The notes below the pieces were generated by a model, which was not told the DNA's origin, made no database searches, and saw nothing but the letters and a program-made list of their open reading frames with translations. Source: an uncultured Clostridia bacterium (GTDB lineage: Bacteria; Bacillota; Clostridia; Oscillospirales; Ruminococcaceae). Taken from it: 6,259 bases of DNA. A program made the translations under genes and the position numbers. This document shows positions 5,091 to 6,259 of the stretch, in pieces. Where the stretch lies: assembly GCA_945933905.1 (NCBI GenBank), contig CAMEQX010000082.1, positions 1 through 6,259 of the forward strand, in the 5' to 3' direction. Every line of letters starts with the position of its first letter. Within the stretch, counting starts at the first letter, position 1.

Positions 5091-5951
5091 ATGAACGATG
5101 ATTTGCTCAAAAAAATCGAAGAACTTATCCCGAAATTCTCAAAAAGTCAAAAGCTTATCGCAAACTTTATTCTGGAGCACTACGAAAAAGCTGCTTATAT
5201 GACCGCGCTGAAGCTTGGAAGAACGGTCGGCGTGAGCGAGTCCACGGTGGTGAGATTTGCCATTGAGCTTGGATTTGAGGGCTATCCTCAGCTCCAGCGT
5301 TCCCTTCAAAATCACATCAAAAACCGCCTCACCGCCGTTCAGCGAATGGACGTGACGAGGAACAGAATAGGCGATGAAAACCCGGTTGCCGGCGTGCTCA
5401 ATCAGGATATCGAGAAAATCCGCCACACGCTTGAAAACATTGATATGCAGAGCTTTGAAAACGCGGTTGACGTCATCAACAGCGCGAAGCGGATTTACAT
5501 TCAGGGCGCGATGTCTTCGGGCATTTTGGCGAACTTTATGAACTACTATCTGCGCTTCATTTTCGACAACGTAACCCTTGTCGGAAGCGTCGGCACAACC
5601 GAGCTGTATCAGCAGATGATACACATAGGAGAGGGCGATTTGCTGATTGCAATGAGCTTCCCGCGCTATGCAAAAAGCACGATTGAGGCTTGCCGCTTCG
5701 CTCGTGAGGAGGGCGCGCAGATTATCGCGATAACCGACAGCGAAAGCTCTCCGCTTGTCCAGTACGCGCACACGAAGATCTACGCGTTGTCGGATATGGT
5801 TTCGTTTGTGGATAGCTTGGTCGCGCCGATGAGCCTGATTAACGCGATTATCGCGGCTGTTTCAAGCAGCAACCGCTGCCGCGTGGAGAACACGTTCTGC
5901 AAGCTGGAGCAGCTCTGGGACAGCAACGGCGTGTATAAAAAAGATGTGTGA
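5091..5951 (+). CDS. MurR/RpiR family transcriptional regulator (HTH plus SIS domain)
   Basis: 286 residues, the usual length of the family. ATG with GGAGG about 10 bp upstream. Residues 1-77 form the N-terminal RpiR-type helix-turn-helix domain (KIEELIPKFSKSQKLIANFI, then VGVSESTVVRFAIELGFEGY with recognition helix near 50-60, then PQLQRSLQ). A linker to about 105 leads into the SIS fold (about 120-255): IYIQGAMSSGILANF (135-149), GDLLIAMSFPRYAKSTIEA (182-200) and AITDSESSPLVQYA (213-226). SIS domains of this family bind phosphorylated sugars, so it is a likely cytoplasmic sugar-phosphate-responsive DNA-binding protein. GAMSSG replaces the commoner G-x-G-S pattern, so the ligand may differ. 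Its long leader and the palindrome at its promoter suggest autoregulation. No sugar-catabolic genes are visible nearby, so the regulon cannot be named. Confidence 0.92.
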   Translation: MNDDLLKKIEELIPKFSKSQKLIANFILEHYEKAAYMTALKLGRTVGVSESTVVRFAIELGFEGYPQLQRSLQNHIKNRLTAVQRMDVTRNRIGDENPVAGVLNQDIEKIRHTLENIDMQSFENAVDVINSAKRIYIQGAMSSGILANFMNYYLRFIFDNVTLVGSVGTTELYQQMIHIGEGDLLIAMSFPRYAKSTIEACRFAREEGAQIIAITDSESSPLVQYAHTKIYALSDMVSFVDSLVAPMSLINAIIAAVSSSNRCRVENTFCKLEQLWDSNGVYKKDV

Positions 5952-6259
5952 CGTTATCGTAATCGGCGGCGGTGCAGCGGGAATGATGGCGGCGATAACG
6001 GCGGCGCGGCGCGGAAAAAGCGTGCTTCTGCTGGAAAAAAACGACCGTCTTGGGCGAAAGCTCGCGATAACGGGCAAAGGGCGCTGCAACGTCACGAACA
6101 ACTGCGAAATCGACGAGCTGATGAGCAATATCCCGCGAAACGCGAAATTTTTGTACGGCGCAATGACGAAATTCCCGCCGAGCGAAACAATCGCGTTTTT
6201 CGAGAGCCTCGGCGTGCCGCTGAAAACCGAGCGCGGAAATCGTGTTTTTCCCGTTTCGG
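5944..6259 (+). CDS. NAD(P)/FAD-dependent oxidoreductase, HI0933 family, partial (N-terminus)
   Basis: The first 105 residues are present; the frame runs off the right edge (families are about 400 aa). The ATG at 5944 lies inside the end of the regulator gene (8-bp overlap) and has no clear ribosome binding site, so translation is probably coupled. Residues 4-13 (VIVIGGGAAG) are the Rossmann GxGxxG-type FAD-binding loop, with E31 in LLLEK as the expected ribose-binding acid. LGRKLAITGKGRCNVTN (36-52) is the hallmark of HI0933/YhiN-type flavoproteins, a family that includes BaiN. KFPPSETIAFFESLGVPLKTERGNRVFP (77-104) also fits. The family is certain; the substrate is not, and a bile-acid or other role should not be assumed from this stretch alone. 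Confidence 0.93.
   Translation, partial: MCDVIVIGGGAAGMMAAITAARRGKSVLLLEKNDRLGRKLAITGKGRCNVTNNCEIDELMSNIPRNAKFLYGAMTKFPPSETIAFFESLGVPLKTERGNRVFPVS

Noticed and set aside
5139..5771. 210-codon minus-strand frame opposite the RpiR gene.
   Set aside because: Antisense shadow of a clear HTH-SIS protein, no ribosome binding site or recognisable domain.
1..6259. CRISPR array, tRNA, rRNA or insertion sequence.
   Set aside because: No regularly spaced direct repeats, no tRNA cloverleaf with CCA-type end, no transposase frame or matching terminal repeats were seen.

Overview
The window looks like the chromosome of a Clostridia-type Gram-positive bacterium, probably an Oscillospiraceae/Ruminococcus-like gut organism. 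The basis is strong AGGAGG-type ribosome binding sites, moderately GC-rich coding DNA with AT-rich intergenic DNA, an RpiR-family regulator next to an HI0933-type flavoprotein, and phage proteins resembling A118/SPP1-like siphovirus families of Firmicutes. The taxon is an inference from family resemblance; no marker gene is present.

Left part (1-4768, all minus strand) is a phage morphogenesis module, read from right to left: A118-like portal (TTG start at 4768), small scaffold (3420-3010), a 233-bp structured gap, HK97-fold major capsid (2776-1880), a GC-rich hairpin, gp6/gp15-like head-tail adaptor (1811-1371), a frame-disrupted minor capsid/stopper-like gene (1374-1062), a 52-aa protein (1062-904), a 114-aa tail-associated protein (907-563), and the start of a tail hub-like protein that runs off the left edge. 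Several junctions are 1-4 bp overlaps (ATGA, TGATG), so this reads as one operon. No terminase lies upstream of the portal. No MuF-type minor head protein, tail terminator, tail tube or tape measure lies between the recognised genes. The module is therefore either a deleted prophage or a reduced or domesticated element.

Middle part (4769-5090) is a 322-bp divergent intergenic region. It holds a possible minus-strand extended -10 promoter with an inverted repeat for the phage module, a good plus-strand promoter (TTGCAA, 17 bp, TATTAT), a 12-bp perfect palindrome just after the predicted start of transcription, and a leader of about 165 nt with three hairpins and competing long-range pairings.

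Right part (5091-6259, plus strand) is apparently host DNA: a complete MurR/RpiR regulator (HTH plus SIS sugar-phosphate-binding domain), overlapped by 8 bp with the start of an HI0933-family FAD-dependent oxidoreductase that runs off the right edge. The phage/host boundary must lie within about 4769-4890.
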